Source: Granulicella sp.
Lineage (GTDB): Bacteria > Acidobacteriota > Terriglobia > Terriglobales > Acidobacteriaceae
NCBI GenBank assembly: GCA_027452215.1
Contig: DAIDGQ010000025.1
Location: 62,001 to 126,000, forward strand
Length of the DNA stretch: 64,000 nucleotides
Direction of reading: 5' to 3'
The stretch's first letter is position 1, and each line of letters begins with the position of its first letter. The notes beneath the pieces were generated by a model, which made no database searches, was not told the DNA's origin, and saw only the letters and a list, made by a program, of their open reading frames with translations. The translations under genes were made by a program, and so were the position numbers. Below are positions 47,015 to 56,581 of this stretch, piece after piece.

Positions 47015-47586
47015 CAGGCTCTCCATTGTTGCAATACTTCTACGAATGCGGCTTGCTCGAGTGCCTGCACGCGGTCCTTCAAGGTCTCTGCGGTGACGCC
47101 GGGCAGAACCGGACAACGCTTTTGTAGCACGATGGGGCCGCCGTCAACCTCTTCGGTTACCTGGTGAATGGTGCAGCCGGTTTCAGTGACGCCGGCGGCA
47201 AGAACGGCCTCGTGGACTCGCTGATTCATGAGGCCACCGAAGGCGGGGAGGAGCGAGGGATGAACGTTGAGGAGTCTTCCCTGCCAGGCGTTCACGAATT
47301 TTGCGGAGACGATGCGCATGTAGCCGATGAGCAGTACGAGGTCTGCTCCGGCCTGGTGGAGCGCGGCGCTGACGATGTCGTCGAAGGCTTCTCGCTTGAG
47401 TCCGGCGGGGTCGAGGAAGAGGGTGGGGGCGTTGTATTTCGCGGCTCGTTCGAGGATGGGGGCGGTTGGTTTGTCGGAGGCGACGAGAACGATTTCGGCG
47501 TCGAGTGTGCCGGCGGCGATTGCGTCGAGGATGCCCTGCAGCGCTGTGCCGCGCGTTGAACCGAGGATGGCTACCTTCAAACTCAT
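47014..47586 (-). CDS. purN: Phosphoribosylglycinamide formyltransferase PurN
   Basis: 190 residues. [19 protein letters not shown] is the N-terminal fold. [14 protein letters not shown] and [16 protein letters not shown] contain the catalytic His and Asp. The folate-dependent enzyme formylates GAR. The usual Asn before the catalytic HPS is present (NVHPS). The ATG overlaps the purD stop by four bases. The ordinary purN start MxxIAVLxSGxGSN is altered to GSTRGT, the phosphate-binding loop. Confidence 0.9.
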   Translation of the reverse strand: MSLKVAILGSTRGTALQGILDAIAAGTLDAEIVLVASDKPTAPILERAAKYNAPTLFLDPAGLKREAFDDIVSAALHQAGADLVLLIGYMRIVSAKFVNAWQGRLLNVHPSLLPAFGGLMNQRVHEAVLAAGVTETGCTIHQVTEEVDGGPIVLQKRCPVLPGVTAETLKDRVQALEQAAFVEVLQQWRA

Positions 47587-48905
47587 GCGGATCGTACCGC
47601 TTTCATGTGCTCGATGCGCTGGGCGATGAGGGGCTCGGTTCCGATGTCGGTGCGGTGGAAGAAGGGGCCGGGGATTTGTTGGACGACTCGCTCGCAGATT
47701 GCTTCCGCTTCGGTAATGGTCGGGGCGGTTCCGACTACCGCGACGGTGCGCGAACCGGTGGCGATGAGGGCGTTGTCCTTGACGTCGACTGCGCTGAGAA
47801 AGAGTGTTGCGTTGCTCGGCAGATCGGTGGGGAGGGTGACGACGTCGCCCTTGCGCGGAGTGTCGGGGTAGCCTTCGGGGACGATGTATTTGCAGACGCT
47901 GGCGAGCGGAGCGAAGGTGACGGCGAGGCTGGCGAGTGTGCCGTCGACGATGGCTCGGCAGATTGCGACGAAGTCTGTGTCGAGGAGCGTGAGGAGATTG
48001 AGAGATTCGGGGTCGCCGAAGCGGGCGTTGTATTCGATGAGCTTGACGCCGCTTTTGGTGGCCATGAAGCCGCCGTAGAGGATGCCTTTGTAGGGGGCTC
48101 CGCATTCTTTGGCGAGGGCGGCGGCGACCTGCTGATTGATGGCTTGCGCGGCGGCGATGTCGGCATCGGTGAGGAAGGGGAGTTTGTGGTCGGCGTCGGT
48201 GTAGGTGCCCATGCCTCCGGTGTTGGGGCCCTTGTCGCCGTTGTAGGCTCGCTTGTGATCCTGCACGGCGGGCATGGGACGCAAGGTGATGCCGTCGCAA
48301 AAACTCATCAGCGAAAATTCTTCGCCTTCGATTTTTTCTTCGACGACGAAGGGGTGTCCGTGTGCGATGAGTTCGCGGCAGAAGATGAGGCTGTCGTCGA
48401 GCGAGTGCAGGTGGTCTCCGCAGACCTTTACGCCTTTGCCGCCGGCGAGGCCGTCGTCCTTGATGACGTGCCGATGCGGATATTTCGCGAGGACAGCTTC
48501 GAGGCCGTCGAGGGATTCGAAGCGCTGAAAGAATGGGTTGCCGGGGATGTTGTACTTCGCGAGCAGGTCGCGCGTAAATGCCTTGCTGGATTCGATGCGA
48601 GCGAGGCTTTGCGTGGGGCCGACGACCGGAATGTTTGCGGCCCACAAGGCGTCGGCGACGCCTGCGGCGAGTGGGGCTTCGGGGCCGAGGACTGCGATGG
48701 TTGTGTGGTGCTGCTGCGCGAAGGCTGCTACGTCGGCGGGGTTGGTGATGCTGCCGAGGCCGTAGTCAGCGCAGAGCGCGGCGATGCCGGGATTGCGCGC
48801 GCCACTGAAGCAGAGCAGCGTTGGGTGTTGCGGGGAGCGAGCCAGGGCGATGGCGATGGCGTGCTCGCGCGCTCCTGAGCCGACAATGAGAATCGTCTCG
48901 CTCAT
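47583..48905 (-). CDS. purD: Phosphoribosylamine-glycine ligase PurD
   Basis: 440-residue ATP-grasp enzyme joining glycine to phosphoribosylamine. LIVGSGAREHAIAIAL, GPEAPLAAGVADAL, IKDDGLAGGKGVKV and EYNARFGDPES are the family signatures. The ATG at 48905 overlaps the purC stop as ATGA. A longer frame to 49340 runs through purC and is not coding. Confidence 0.95.
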   Translation of the reverse strand: MSETILIVGSGAREHAIAIALARSPQHPTLLCFSGARNPGIAALCADYGLGSITNPADVAAFAQQHHTTIAVLGPEAPLAAGVADALWAANIPVVGPTQSLARIESSKAFTRDLLAKYNIPGNPFFQRFESLDGLEAVLAKYPHRHVIKDDGLAGGKGVKVCGDHLHSLDDSLIFCRELIAHGHPFVVEEKIEGEEFSLMSFCDGITLRPMPAVQDHKRAYNGDKGPNTGGMGTYTDADHKLPFLTDADIAAAQAINQQVAAALAKECGAPYKGILYGGFMATKSGVKLIEYNARFGDPESLNLLTLLDTDFVAICRAIVDGTLASLAVTFAPLASVCKYIVPEGYPDTPRKGDVVTLPTDLPSNATLFLSAVDVKDNALIATGSRTVAVVGTAPTITEAEAICERVVQQIPGPFFHRTDIGTEPLIAQRIEHMKAVRSA

Positions 48906-49855
48906 TTTGCGAGGCTCGCCATGACTGTTGCTTCGAGGGGACGCAGATCGGGCTCGAAGGTGGTGCCGGTGATTTTTTCGAAGAGCTGAATGTAGCGCGC
49001 GGCGAGCTCCGCGATGAGGTCGGGAGGTGGGACGGGAAGCTCGGCGTCTTTGTAGGGATCGCAGCGGTCGCGGAACCAGAGGCGAAAGAATTCCTTGTCG
49101 ATCATGTTGGGTTCCTGGCCGGCGGCGAGGCGTTCGGCGTAGCTGTCGGCGAGCCAGTAGCGGCTGGAGTCGGGGGTGTGGATCTCGTCGATGAGCAGGA
49201 TTTCGCCGTCGGGGGTGACGCCGAATTCGTACTTTGTGTCGACGAGGATGAGGCCGCGTTGGGCGGCTAGCTTCTGTCCGAAGGCGAAGAGTTCGAGGGT
49301 CTTGGATGAGCAGAAGTCCCACTGCTGCTGCGTGAGCCAACCTTCAGCGACGATCTCTTCGGCGGTGATGGGGCGGTCGTGCTCTTTTTCTTTGGTGGTG
49401 GGCGTGACGATGTTTTCTGGCAGGGGCTGGTTCTTCTTCATGCCCTCGGGGAGGGGGTGGCCGCAGTAGTTGCGGATGCCCTTTTGATATTGCGTCCAGA
49501 TGGAGGTGTCGGTTGAGCCGGTCATGTAGCCACGCACGACGAACTCGATGGGGAGCACGGTACACTTGCGTGCGATGAGAGCGTTGGCGTGTGGGCTGGA
49601 GAGGACGTGATTGCCGATGATGTTGCGGGTCTGCTCAAACCAGTAGAGCGAGGTGCGATTGAGGACCTGGCCCTTGAACGGAATCGCTCCTAGGAGGCGG
49701 TCGAAGCCGCTCTGGCGGTCGGTGGTGAGGAGCAGGAGACGGCCGTCACCGAGCTCGTAGGTGTCGCGAACCTTGCCTGGATACTTTGCGGCGAGTGGCA
49801 GATTTGTGGCGACCAGGCAGTGCGGAATTGCGTCGAGTAGAAGCTGTCGTTCCAT
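48902..49855 (-). CDS. purC: Phosphoribosylaminoimidazole-succinocarboxamide synthase PurC (SAICAR synthetase)
   Basis: 317 residues, the longer PurC type found in many bacteria and in yeast ADE1. GKVRDTYELGDGRLLLLTTD, IEFVVRGYMTGS and EFGVTPDGEILLIDEIHTPD match the nucleotide- and substrate-binding parts. It joins aspartate to CAIR. It starts five bases after the purM stop. Confidence 0.94.
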   Translation of the reverse strand: MERQLLLDAIPHCLVATNLPLAAKYPGKVRDTYELGDGRLLLLTTDRQSGFDRLLGAIPFKGQVLNRTSLYWFEQTRNIIGNHVLSSPHANALIARKCTVLPIEFVVRGYMTGSTDTSIWTQYQKGIRNYCGHPLPEGMKKNQPLPENIVTPTTKEKEHDRPITAEEIVAEGWLTQQQWDFCSSKTLELFAFGQKLAAQRGLILVDTKYEFGVTPDGEILLIDEIHTPDSSRYWLADSYAERLAAGQEPNMIDKEFFRLWFRDRCDPYKDAELPVPPPDLIAELAARYIQLFEKITGTTFEPDLRPLEATVMASLAK

Positions 49856-49860
49856 GTGAA

Positions 49861-50925
49861 TTAGACCTCACCAAAGCGTACGCCGGAGGTGTTCGCTTCG
49901 ACGCGGCCCAACTCCCAGACGCGGAATGCGGGGAAGGATTGGATGGCGGCAGAGAGGGCGGGCTCGAGGCCGGGCGGTCCAACGAGCACGAGGCCGACGC
50001 CCATGTTGAAGGCGCGATGCATCTCGAGGTCGTCGATGTTGCCGAGGCGCTGCATGAGCGCGAAGATTGGTTGCGGCGTCCATGTGGAGCAGTCGATGAC
50101 GGCGCCGAAGCCTTCGGGGAAGACGCGCGGGACGTTTTCGACGAGGCCTCCTCCGGTGATGTGGGCCATGGCCTTGATGGGGATTCCGGCAGTGAGAATG
50201 CTGCGCACGGGAGCGACGTAGTTGGCGTGCGGTGCGAGCAGGACGTCTGCGATTGATTTGCCCTCGAGCTCGTCGGGTGTGGCGTCGATGGCGAAGCCGC
50301 CCATCTCGAAGATGAGCTTGCGCGCGAGGGAGAAGCCGTTGGTGTGGAGGCCGCTGGAGTTGATGCCGTAGAGGACGTCGCCGGCGAGGATGTTTGCTCC
50401 GGTGAGAACTTTGTCACGGTCGACGACGCCGGTGACGAAGCCGACGACGTCGAGGTCGCCCTCGGCATAGACGGCGGGCATCTCGGCGGTTTCGCCGCCG
50501 ACGAGGGCGATGCCGGCTTCGACGCAGGCGGCGCTCATGCCGCGGACGAGGGCTTCGACGATGTCGGGCTCGATCTTGTGGAAGCCGAGGTAGTCGAGGA
50601 AGGTGAGCGGCGTTGCTCCCATGACGATGATGTCGCCTGCGACGGCGGAGACGAGGTCGTGGCCGAGGGCTTCGTAGCGGCCGGCCATGACGGTGACTTT
50701 GCTCTTGGTACCAACGCCGTCGGTGCTTTGGACCATGACCGGATCGTGGAGGCCCTTGAGCGCATCGCCCAGAGAGAACAGCGTGCCGAACGAGCCGAGG
50801 CCGGTGAGGACAGCTCCGGCGTGGTGCTTGTGGGTTTGGGCGACATGCGACTTGATGCGGCGGACGGCCTCGTTGCCGGCTTCGATGTCTACTCCCGCAG
50901 ACTTGTAATCTACCTTCACGCTCAC
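49861..50925 (-). CDS. purM: Phosphoribosylformylglycinamidine cyclo-ligase PurM (AIR synthetase)
   Basis: 354 residues. YKSAGVDIEAGNEAVRRI and MVQSTDGVGTKSKVTVMAG open the protein; HTNGFSLARKLIF and AHITGGGLVENVPRVFPEG follow. It closes the imidazole ring of FGAM to give AIR. I chose the GTG at 50925, which has GGAGAG four bases upstream and gives MSVKVDYKSAG. The GTG at 50946 lies inside the purL end and lacks such a site. Confidence 0.93.
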   Translation of the reverse strand: MSVKVDYKSAGVDIEAGNEAVRRIKSHVAQTHKHHAGAVLTGLGSFGTLFSLGDALKGLHDPVMVQSTDGVGTKSKVTVMAGRYEALGHDLVSAVAGDIIVMGATPLTFLDYLGFHKIEPDIVEALVRGMSAACVEAGIALVGGETAEMPAVYAEGDLDVVGFVTGVVDRDKVLTGANILAGDVLYGINSSGLHTNGFSLARKLIFEMGGFAIDATPDELEGKSIADVLLAPHANYVAPVRSILTAGIPIKAMAHITGGGLVENVPRVFPEGFGAVIDCSTWTPQPIFALMQRLGNIDDLEMHRAFNMGVGLVLVGPPGLEPALSAAIQSFPAFRVWELGRVEANTSGVRFGEV

Positions 50926-50933
50926 GCTCTCTC

Positions 50934-53900
50934 CTACCCAACCCACTTGCGTGCGTTGTCAAACATTCGTTGCCACGGGCTGTGTTTCAGCTCGCGTGTC
51001 CAGGTGTGTTGTACGCCGAGGAAGACTCGTTCGGGATGCGGCATGACGATGAGGGCTCGGCCGTCGGCGCTGCTGAGGCCTGCGATTCCCTGCACCGAGC
51101 CGCTGGGATTGAGCGGGTACTGCTCGGTGATCTTCGAGTAGGTGTCGATGTAGCGCAGGCCGATGAGGGCGTCGGCTGCGGCGGTGCTGACGTGGCCTTC
51201 GCCGTGAGCGACGACGATGGGCATGCGTGCTCCGGCCATGCCGTCGAAGAAGAGCGAGGGCGATGGCTGGATCTCGACCATGCAGACGCGCGCTTCGAAG
51301 CGGGCTGAAACGTTGCGTGCGAAGTGTGGCCACGCGGAGGCTCCGGGGATGATGTCGCGGAGCTGCGCCATCATCTGGCAGCCGTTGCAGACGCCGAGTG
51401 CGAAGCTGTCGGAGCGCTCGAAGAAGGTGGCGAACATTTCTTTGAGGCGATGATTGAAGAGGATGGTCTTCGCCCATCCGCTGCCTGCGCCGAGGACGTC
51501 GCCGTAGGAGAAGCCTCCGCAGGCGGCGAGGCCTTTGAAGGAGGCGAGGTCGACGCGGCCGGCGAGCAGATCGCTCATGTGCACGTCGACTGCGGAGAAG
51601 CCTGCGCGGTCGAAGGCTGCGGCCATCTCTATCTGGCCGTTGACGCCTTGCTCGCGGAGGATGGCGATGCGGGGCTTCGCGGTGTGGAGGAAGGGTGCGC
51701 TTACGCGTTCGGCTAGATCGAACGGGACGCTGACGGCGAGGCCGGGGCGAGTTGCGTCCTGGAGGAGTGAGAATTCCTGGAGAGCGCAGTCGGGATTGTC
51801 TCGCAGGGACTGGATGTGGAAGCTGGTCTCGGCCCACATAGTCTGCAGGGCTGAGCGCGTGTTGCGGTAGGCGATCTCGTTGCCGCTGCGGATGACGATG
51901 TCGTTGCCGGGGAGGCTGCGGCCGATGACCTGCGCGGTGATGCAGGCGTGATGCAGGCGGGCGAGAACTTCGGCGACGTCGCTGGTTGCGACCTGGATGA
52001 CTGCGCCGAGCTCTTCGCTGAAGAGCGCGGGGAGGCTGGCGGAGGGGAGATGGATATCGAGGCCCATGCGGCCAGCGAAGGCCATCTCTGCAAGGGTGAC
52101 GAAGAGGCCGCCGTCGCTGCGATCGTGATAGGCGAGGAGCTTGTGCTCGCGATTGAGGTGCTGGATTGCGTCGAAGAAAGCCTTGAGGATTTCGGGGCTG
52201 GGGACGTCGGGGGCGTGGTCGCCGACTTGTGCGTAGACCTGCGCGAGGCAGGATCCTCCGAGGCGATTCTTCCCAGCACCGAGGTCGATGAGGATGAGAG
52301 ACGCGTCGCCTTCGCGGAGCTGCGGGGTGAGGGTTTTGCGTACGTCGGTGACGGGTGCGAAGCCTGAGACGATGAGCGAGAGGGGCGAGACGACGGACTT
52401 CGCGTCGCTGCCTTCGCTCCACTTCGTCTTCATGGACATGGAATCTTTGCCGACTGGAATCGTGATGCCGAGCGCTGGGCAGAACTCCATTCCTACGGCG
52501 TGGACGGCGTCGAAGAGCTTCTGATCTTCGACTCCTTCGCCGGCGGCGGCCATCCAGTTGGCGGAGAGTTTGATGTCGCCTAGCTTGGCGATGGCGGCGC
52601 CTGCCAGGTTGGTGATGACTTCGCCGACGGCCATGCGCGCGGAGGCGGAGGCGTTGATGACGGCGAGCGGGGTGCGCTCGCCGATGGCCATGGCCTCGCC
52701 CCAGGTGGACTCGAAGGCGCCGAGGGTCACGGCGCAGTCGGCCACGGGGACCTGCCAGGGGCCGACCATCTGGTCCTGCACGACCATGCCGGTGATGCTG
52801 CGATCGCCGATGGTGATGAGGAAAGATTTTGAGGCGATGGCGGGGAGACGGAGGAGACGCTCGACTGCGTCGGTGAGGGTGACGCCGGAGAGGTCGAGTG
52901 GAGCGGAGGCGACCGGGGTGCGGGAGAAGGCTCGCTCCATCCGCGGCGGCTTGCCGAAGAGGACCTGCAGAGGGAGGTCGATGGCCTTCTGGCCGCCGTC
53001 GCTGAGGGTGAGGTGCGGGTCGTGCTCGGCAGTGCCGATGACGGCGTAGGGACAGCGTTCGCGGGCGCAGATCTCTTCGAAGGCGGCGAGGTATTCGGGC
53101 GCGATGGCGAGGACGTAGCGCTCCTGCGATTCGTTGCACCAGGCCTCGAGCGGGCTGAGGCCGGCCTCGCCGCGAGGGATGGCGTTGAGGTCGAAGGTGC
53201 CGCCGCAGCCTCCGTCCTTGATGAGTTCGGGGAAGGCGTTCGAGAGGCCGCCCGCGCCGACATCGTGGATGAAGGCGATGGGATTTTTCTCGCCACGCTG
53301 CCAGCAGCGGTCGATGACTTCCTGGGCGCGGCGCTCCATCTCGGCGTTGTCGCGCTGGACGGAGGCGAAGTCGAGGTCGGTGTTGCTGGTGCCGGTGCTG
53401 CTGGAGGCGGCTCCTCCTCCGAGGCCGATGAGCATGGCCGGACCGCCGAGGGCGACGAGGGCGTAGCCGGGCTTCATGGCTCCCTTCTCGACGTGTTCGG
53501 CGCGAATGTTTCCGAGGCCTCCGGCGAGCATGATGGGCTTGTGATAGCCGAAGACGGTGTCGCCGCTGAGTTGCTCGAAGGTGCGGAAGTAGCCGCAGAG
53601 GGCGGGCCTTCCGAACTCGTCGTTGTAGGCTGCGGCACCGAGCGGGCCTTCGATCATGATGTCGAGCGGAGAGGCGATGTGTGCGGGGCGAGCAGGGGTG
53701 CGCTCCCACGGCTGCGGGGCTTGCGGGAGGTTTAGATTGGAGACGGTGAAGCCGCAGAGGCCGGCCTTGGGCTTGGCTCCGCGGCCGGTTGCACCTTCGT
53801 CGCGAATCTCGCCACCGGAGCCTGTTGCGGCGCCGGGCCAGGGAGAGATGGCGGTGGGATGATTGTGCGTCTCGACCTTGAGCAGGATGTGGATGTCTTC

Positions 53901-54785
53901 GTCGTGATACGCGTAGGTCGCGCCGTCGGGGTCCGGGAAGAAGCGGCCTCCGTGGCCGCCGCGAATGACGGCGGCGTTGTCGCGATAGGCGGAGAGGACG
54001 TTGTCGCCGGAGACTTCGTTGGTGTTGCGGATCATCTGGAAGAGCGAGCGCGGCTGCTGGACGCCGTCGATGGTCCAGGTGGCGTTGAAGATCTTGTGGC
54101 GGCAGTGCTCGCTGTTGGCCTGGGCGAACATGTAGAGCTCGACGTCGGTGGGGTTGCGGCCGAGGCGGTTGAACTCGGCGACGAGGTAGTCGATCTCGTC
54201 GGGCGCGAGGGAGAGGCCGAGGGCGCGGTCGGCTGCGGCGATGGCGGAGGCTCCGAGGCCGAGGACGTCGATGTGCTGGAGCGGCTTTTGCTCGCGAGGG
54301 GCGAAGAGGGCGTGGAGTTCGTCGGGGCTCTCGAAGAAGACGCTTTCGGTCATGCGATCGTGCAGCGCGGCGGCGAGGGAGCGGACATTGCGCGCTCCGG
54401 GAATGCGCACGACACGCGCTCGCTCGATGCGGTCGATGGTGGTGAAGCCGGTGTTGTGGAGGATGTCTGTCGCCTTGCTGGACCAGGGCGATTGCGTTCC
54501 GACGCGGGGGCCGATCCAGACGGACGGGCCGGGGGGGAGCTCGACGCCCGAGCCGAGGAGCTGGGAGAGACGCTGGTGGTCGATGGAGCTGGCGGAGTCG
54601 GGGCGGAGGAGCAGGAGGTACAGGTATGAGGCCTCGACCTCTGCGACCGACGGGTCGAGGACGCGCAGGGTCGAGGCCAGCCGCGTTGCTTCGAACGTGG
54701 TCAGAGCCGATGGGCCGGGGAGCACTCGCACCGTGGTGGCGCTAGAGATGGGCCGAGAGATTTCTTGTGATGTGGCTTGCGACAT
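50934..54785 (-). CDS. purL: Phosphoribosylformylglycinamidine synthase, large single-chain PurL
   Basis: 1283 residues, the long type carrying all parts in one chain. Residues about 180-250 precede the synthetase core ([42 protein letters not shown]). A C-terminal glutaminase (about 1010-1283) has Cys in GVCNGCQMM and later [10 protein letters not shown]. No separate purQ or purS was found beside it. The ATG at 54785 was chosen ([10 protein letters not shown]); the frame stays open to 54995 inside purF. The gene overlaps purF by 44 bases. Confidence 0.94.
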   Translation of the reverse strand: MSQATSQEISRPISSATTVRVLPGPSALTTFEATRLASTLRVLDPSVAEVEASYLYLLLLRPDSASSIDHQRLSQLLGSGVELPPGPSVWIGPRVGTQSPWSSKATDILHNTGFTTIDRIERARVVRIPGARNVRSLAAALHDRMTESVFFESPDELHALFAPREQKPLQHIDVLGLGASAIAAADRALGLSLAPDEIDYLVAEFNRLGRNPTDVELYMFAQANSEHCRHKIFNATWTIDGVQQPRSLFQMIRNTNEVSGDNVLSAYRDNAAVIRGGHGGRFFPDPDGATYAYHDEDIHILLKVETHNHPTAISPWPGAATGSGGEIRDEGATGRGAKPKAGLCGFTVSNLNLPQAPQPWERTPARPAHIASPLDIMIEGPLGAAAYNDEFGRPALCGYFRTFEQLSGDTVFGYHKPIMLAGGLGNIRAEHVEKGAMKPGYALVALGGPAMLIGLGGGAASSSTGTSNTDLDFASVQRDNAEMERRAQEVIDRCWQRGEKNPIAFIHDVGAGGLSNAFPELIKDGGCGGTFDLNAIPRGEAGLSPLEAWCNESQERYVLAIAPEYLAAFEEICARERCPYAVIGTAEHDPHLTLSDGGQKAIDLPLQVLFGKPPRMERAFSRTPVASAPLDLSGVTLTDAVERLLRLPAIASKSFLITIGDRSITGMVVQDQMVGPWQVPVADCAVTLGAFESTWGEAMAIGERTPLAVINASASARMAVGEVITNLAGAAIAKLGDIKLSANWMAAAGEGVEDQKLFDAVHAVGMEFCPALGITIPVGKDSMSMKTKWSEGSDAKSVVSPLSLIVSGFAPVTDVRKTLTPQLREGDASLILIDLGAGKNRLGGSCLAQVYAQVGDHAPDVPSPEILKAFFDAIQHLNREHKLLAYHDRSDGGLFVTLAEMAFAGRMGLDIHLPSASLPALFSEELGAVIQVATSDVAEVLARLHHACITAQVIGRSLPGNDIVIRSGNEIAYRNTRSALQTMWAETSFHIQSLRDNPDCALQEFSLLQDATRPGLAVSVPFDLAERVSAPFLHTAKPRIAILREQGVNGQIEMAAAFDRAGFSAVDVHMSDLLAGRVDLASFKGLAACGGFSYGDVLGAGSGWAKTILFNHRLKEMFATFFERSDSFALGVCNGCQMMAQLRDIIPGASAWPHFARNVSARFEARVCMVEIQPSPSLFFDGMAGARMPIVVAHGEGHVSTAAADALIGLRYIDTYSKITEQYPLNPSGSVQGIAGLSSADGRALIVMPHPERVFLGVQHTWTRELKHSPWQRMFDNARKWVG

Positions 54786-56253
54786 CTTCAGTATGTTTGG
54801 CAGCGTCGTTCCGTTTTTGTTCCAGCGTGTTGAGGTACTCTTCCGTGATGTCTCCGGTGACGTACACGCCATCGAAGACGGAGGTGTCGAAGTGGGTGAG
54901 GCCGGGAGCGGCCTCGGTAATGGCCTGCTTGAGATCGTCGAGATCCTGAAAGATGAGCTCGTCGGCACCGATGTCGTCGGCCAATTGGCGGACATCGCGA
55001 CCGCTGGCGATGAGCTCGGACCTCGCTGGCATATCGATTCCGTAGACGTTAGGGAAGCGGACCGGCGGTGCGGCGGAGCTGACGTAGACCTTCTTGGCCC
55101 CCTGCTCGCGGACCATGGCGATGATCTCGCGGATGGTGGTGCCCCGCACGATGGAGTCGTCTACGAGCAACACGTTTTTGCCTTGGAAGACCTGCGGGAT
55201 GGGGTTGAGCTTGCGGCGGATCGACTGCCGGCGCTGCGCCTGGCCGGGCATGATGAAGGTCCTGCCGACGTAGCGATTTCTTACCAGAGCATCGCGGTAC
55301 GGAAGCTGCAGGCGGGTGGCGATCTCCTGCGCGGCGACGCGGCTGGTGGAGGGGATGGGGATGACGACGTCGATGGGGATATGCGCCCACTCCCGCTTGA
55401 TCTTCTCGGCGAGCTTGGTGCCCATGTTGATGCGGCACTGGTAGACGGAGGCACCGTCGAGGACGGAGTCGGGGCGCGCGAGGTAGACGTACTCGAAGAG
55501 GCACGGAGCCTTCTCGTGAGCCAGCAGACTTTCGTGCCGGTAGACGGTTCCCTGCATGTCGATGAAGACGACTTCTCCGGGAGCGAGGTCGTGATCGAGG
55601 TCGAAGCCGGCGACCTGCAGAGCGACACTCTCGGAGGCGATCATGTACTCGGCGTCGTCGCCCTGGCCGCGGGAGCCGAAGACGAGAGGCCTGATTCCAT
55701 TCAGGTCGCGGAAGGCGATGAGGCCGACTCCGGCGACCATCGCGATGACGGCGTACCCTCCCTTGCAGCGCCGATGAACCTCTTCGACGGCTGCGAAGAC
55801 ATCGAATTCATTGGGCTGGACGGCTCCGCGCCGGGCCATCGCATGGGCGAAGACGTTGAGCATCACCTCGGAGTCGGAGCTGGTATTGAGGTGGCGCATG
55901 TCGGTACGGAAGAGGCTGTCCACGATCTCGGAGACGTTGGTCAGATTGCCGTTATGCGCGAAGATGATTCCGTAGGGAGAGTTGACGTAGAAGGGCTGCG
56001 CCTCTGCTACGGACGCGCAGCCCGCGGTGGGGTAGCGGACGTGGCCGACGCCCATGTTGCCGAGGAGGCGCGCCATGTTTCCGGCGTCGAAGACATCGGT
56101 GATGAGGCCGTTGCCCTTCTCGAGGTAGAAGCGGTCTTCAAAACAGGTGGCAATGCCCGCAGCGTCCTGGCCGCGGTGCTGAAGCATGGAGAGACTTTCG
56201 TAGATTACTGAGCTTACTGGACTGCGCCCGAAGACGCCGACAATACCACACAT
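54742..56253 (-). CDS. purF: Amidophosphoribosyltransferase PurF
   Basis: 503 residues. It begins MCGIVGVFG, giving the N-terminal catalytic Cys after Met removal. A class II glutaminase region contains [19 protein letters not shown] and FAHNGNLTN. The PRTase domain has [13 protein letters not shown], the PRPP-binding loop. It makes phosphoribosylamine, the committed step of purine synthesis, and is the first gene of the eight-gene operon. Confidence 0.96.
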   Translation of the reverse strand: MCGIVGVFGRSPVSSVIYESLSMLQHRGQDAAGIATCFEDRFYLEKGNGLITDVFDAGNMARLLGNMGVGHVRYPTAGCASVAEAQPFYVNSPYGIIFAHNGNLTNVSEIVDSLFRTDMRHLNTSSDSEVMLNVFAHAMARRGAVQPNEFDVFAAVEEVHRRCKGGYAVIAMVAGVGLIAFRDLNGIRPLVFGSRGQGDDAEYMIASESVALQVAGFDLDHDLAPGEVVFIDMQGTVYRHESLLAHEKAPCLFEYVYLARPDSVLDGASVYQCRINMGTKLAEKIKREWAHIPIDVVIPIPSTSRVAAQEIATRLQLPYRDALVRNRYVGRTFIMPGQAQRRQSIRRKLNPIPQVFQGKNVLLVDDSIVRGTTIREIIAMVREQGAKKVYVSSAAPPVRFPNVYGIDMPARSELIASGRDVRQLADDIGADELIFQDLDDLKQAITEAAPGLTHFDTSVFDGVYVTGDITEEYLNTLEQKRNDAAKHTEDVASHITRNLSAHL

Positions 56254-56581
56254 GATCCCTCACTGCCTGGCTGATGCCGGGGTGTCTTCGATGGTTGAAA
56301 CGAAGTCTGCCGGCGGAGATAAATGAAGCTGAAGTCGTCGGTGTGCTTCAGTACGTTTAGATTCCGGTCCAGCGGAAACGGTTCAGTGGAGCGGATGTCT
56401 CGCGCCACCCAACGCTGTAGCGGCCAGGAAAAATGGGACTCCTCTATCATCTCCCATCCCGATGAGGAAAATGGGGCGCGGGCGGTGCCGGGAGGAGATT
56501 TTCTGGAAGAAACCGAGGGAATCGCGATGGATGGGAAGCAGCGGACGGGGTTGGCGCGGTCGCTGGAAGGGGGCGCGGACG
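56254..56581. other. Leader region upstream of purF
   Basis: About 330 bases between two minus-strand genes. It contains no recognisable gene and no clear terminator after the carboxypeptidase-regulatory gene. The purine riboswitch core was not recognised and no clear -10/-35 pair was picked. A frame continuing from purF's other strand reads through it but is not supported as coding. Confidence 0.45.

Noticed and set aside
47466-48878. Long plus-strand frame opposite purD
   Set aside because: Gly/Asp/Val-rich antisense reading; purD signatures are complete on the minus strand.
50959-53709. Very long open frame in another minus-strand frame inside purL
   Set aside because: The translation is almost all Arg, Pro, His and Ser, as expected for an out-of-frame reading of a high-G+C gene; purL has its full set of motifs.
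54241-56211. Long plus-strand frame opposite purF and the start of purL
   Set aside because: No known motif, and opposite two well-supported genes; caused by base composition.
56254-56581. Possible purine riboswitch in the purF leader
   Set aside because: The conserved core and paired arms could not be identified by eye; no claim is made.
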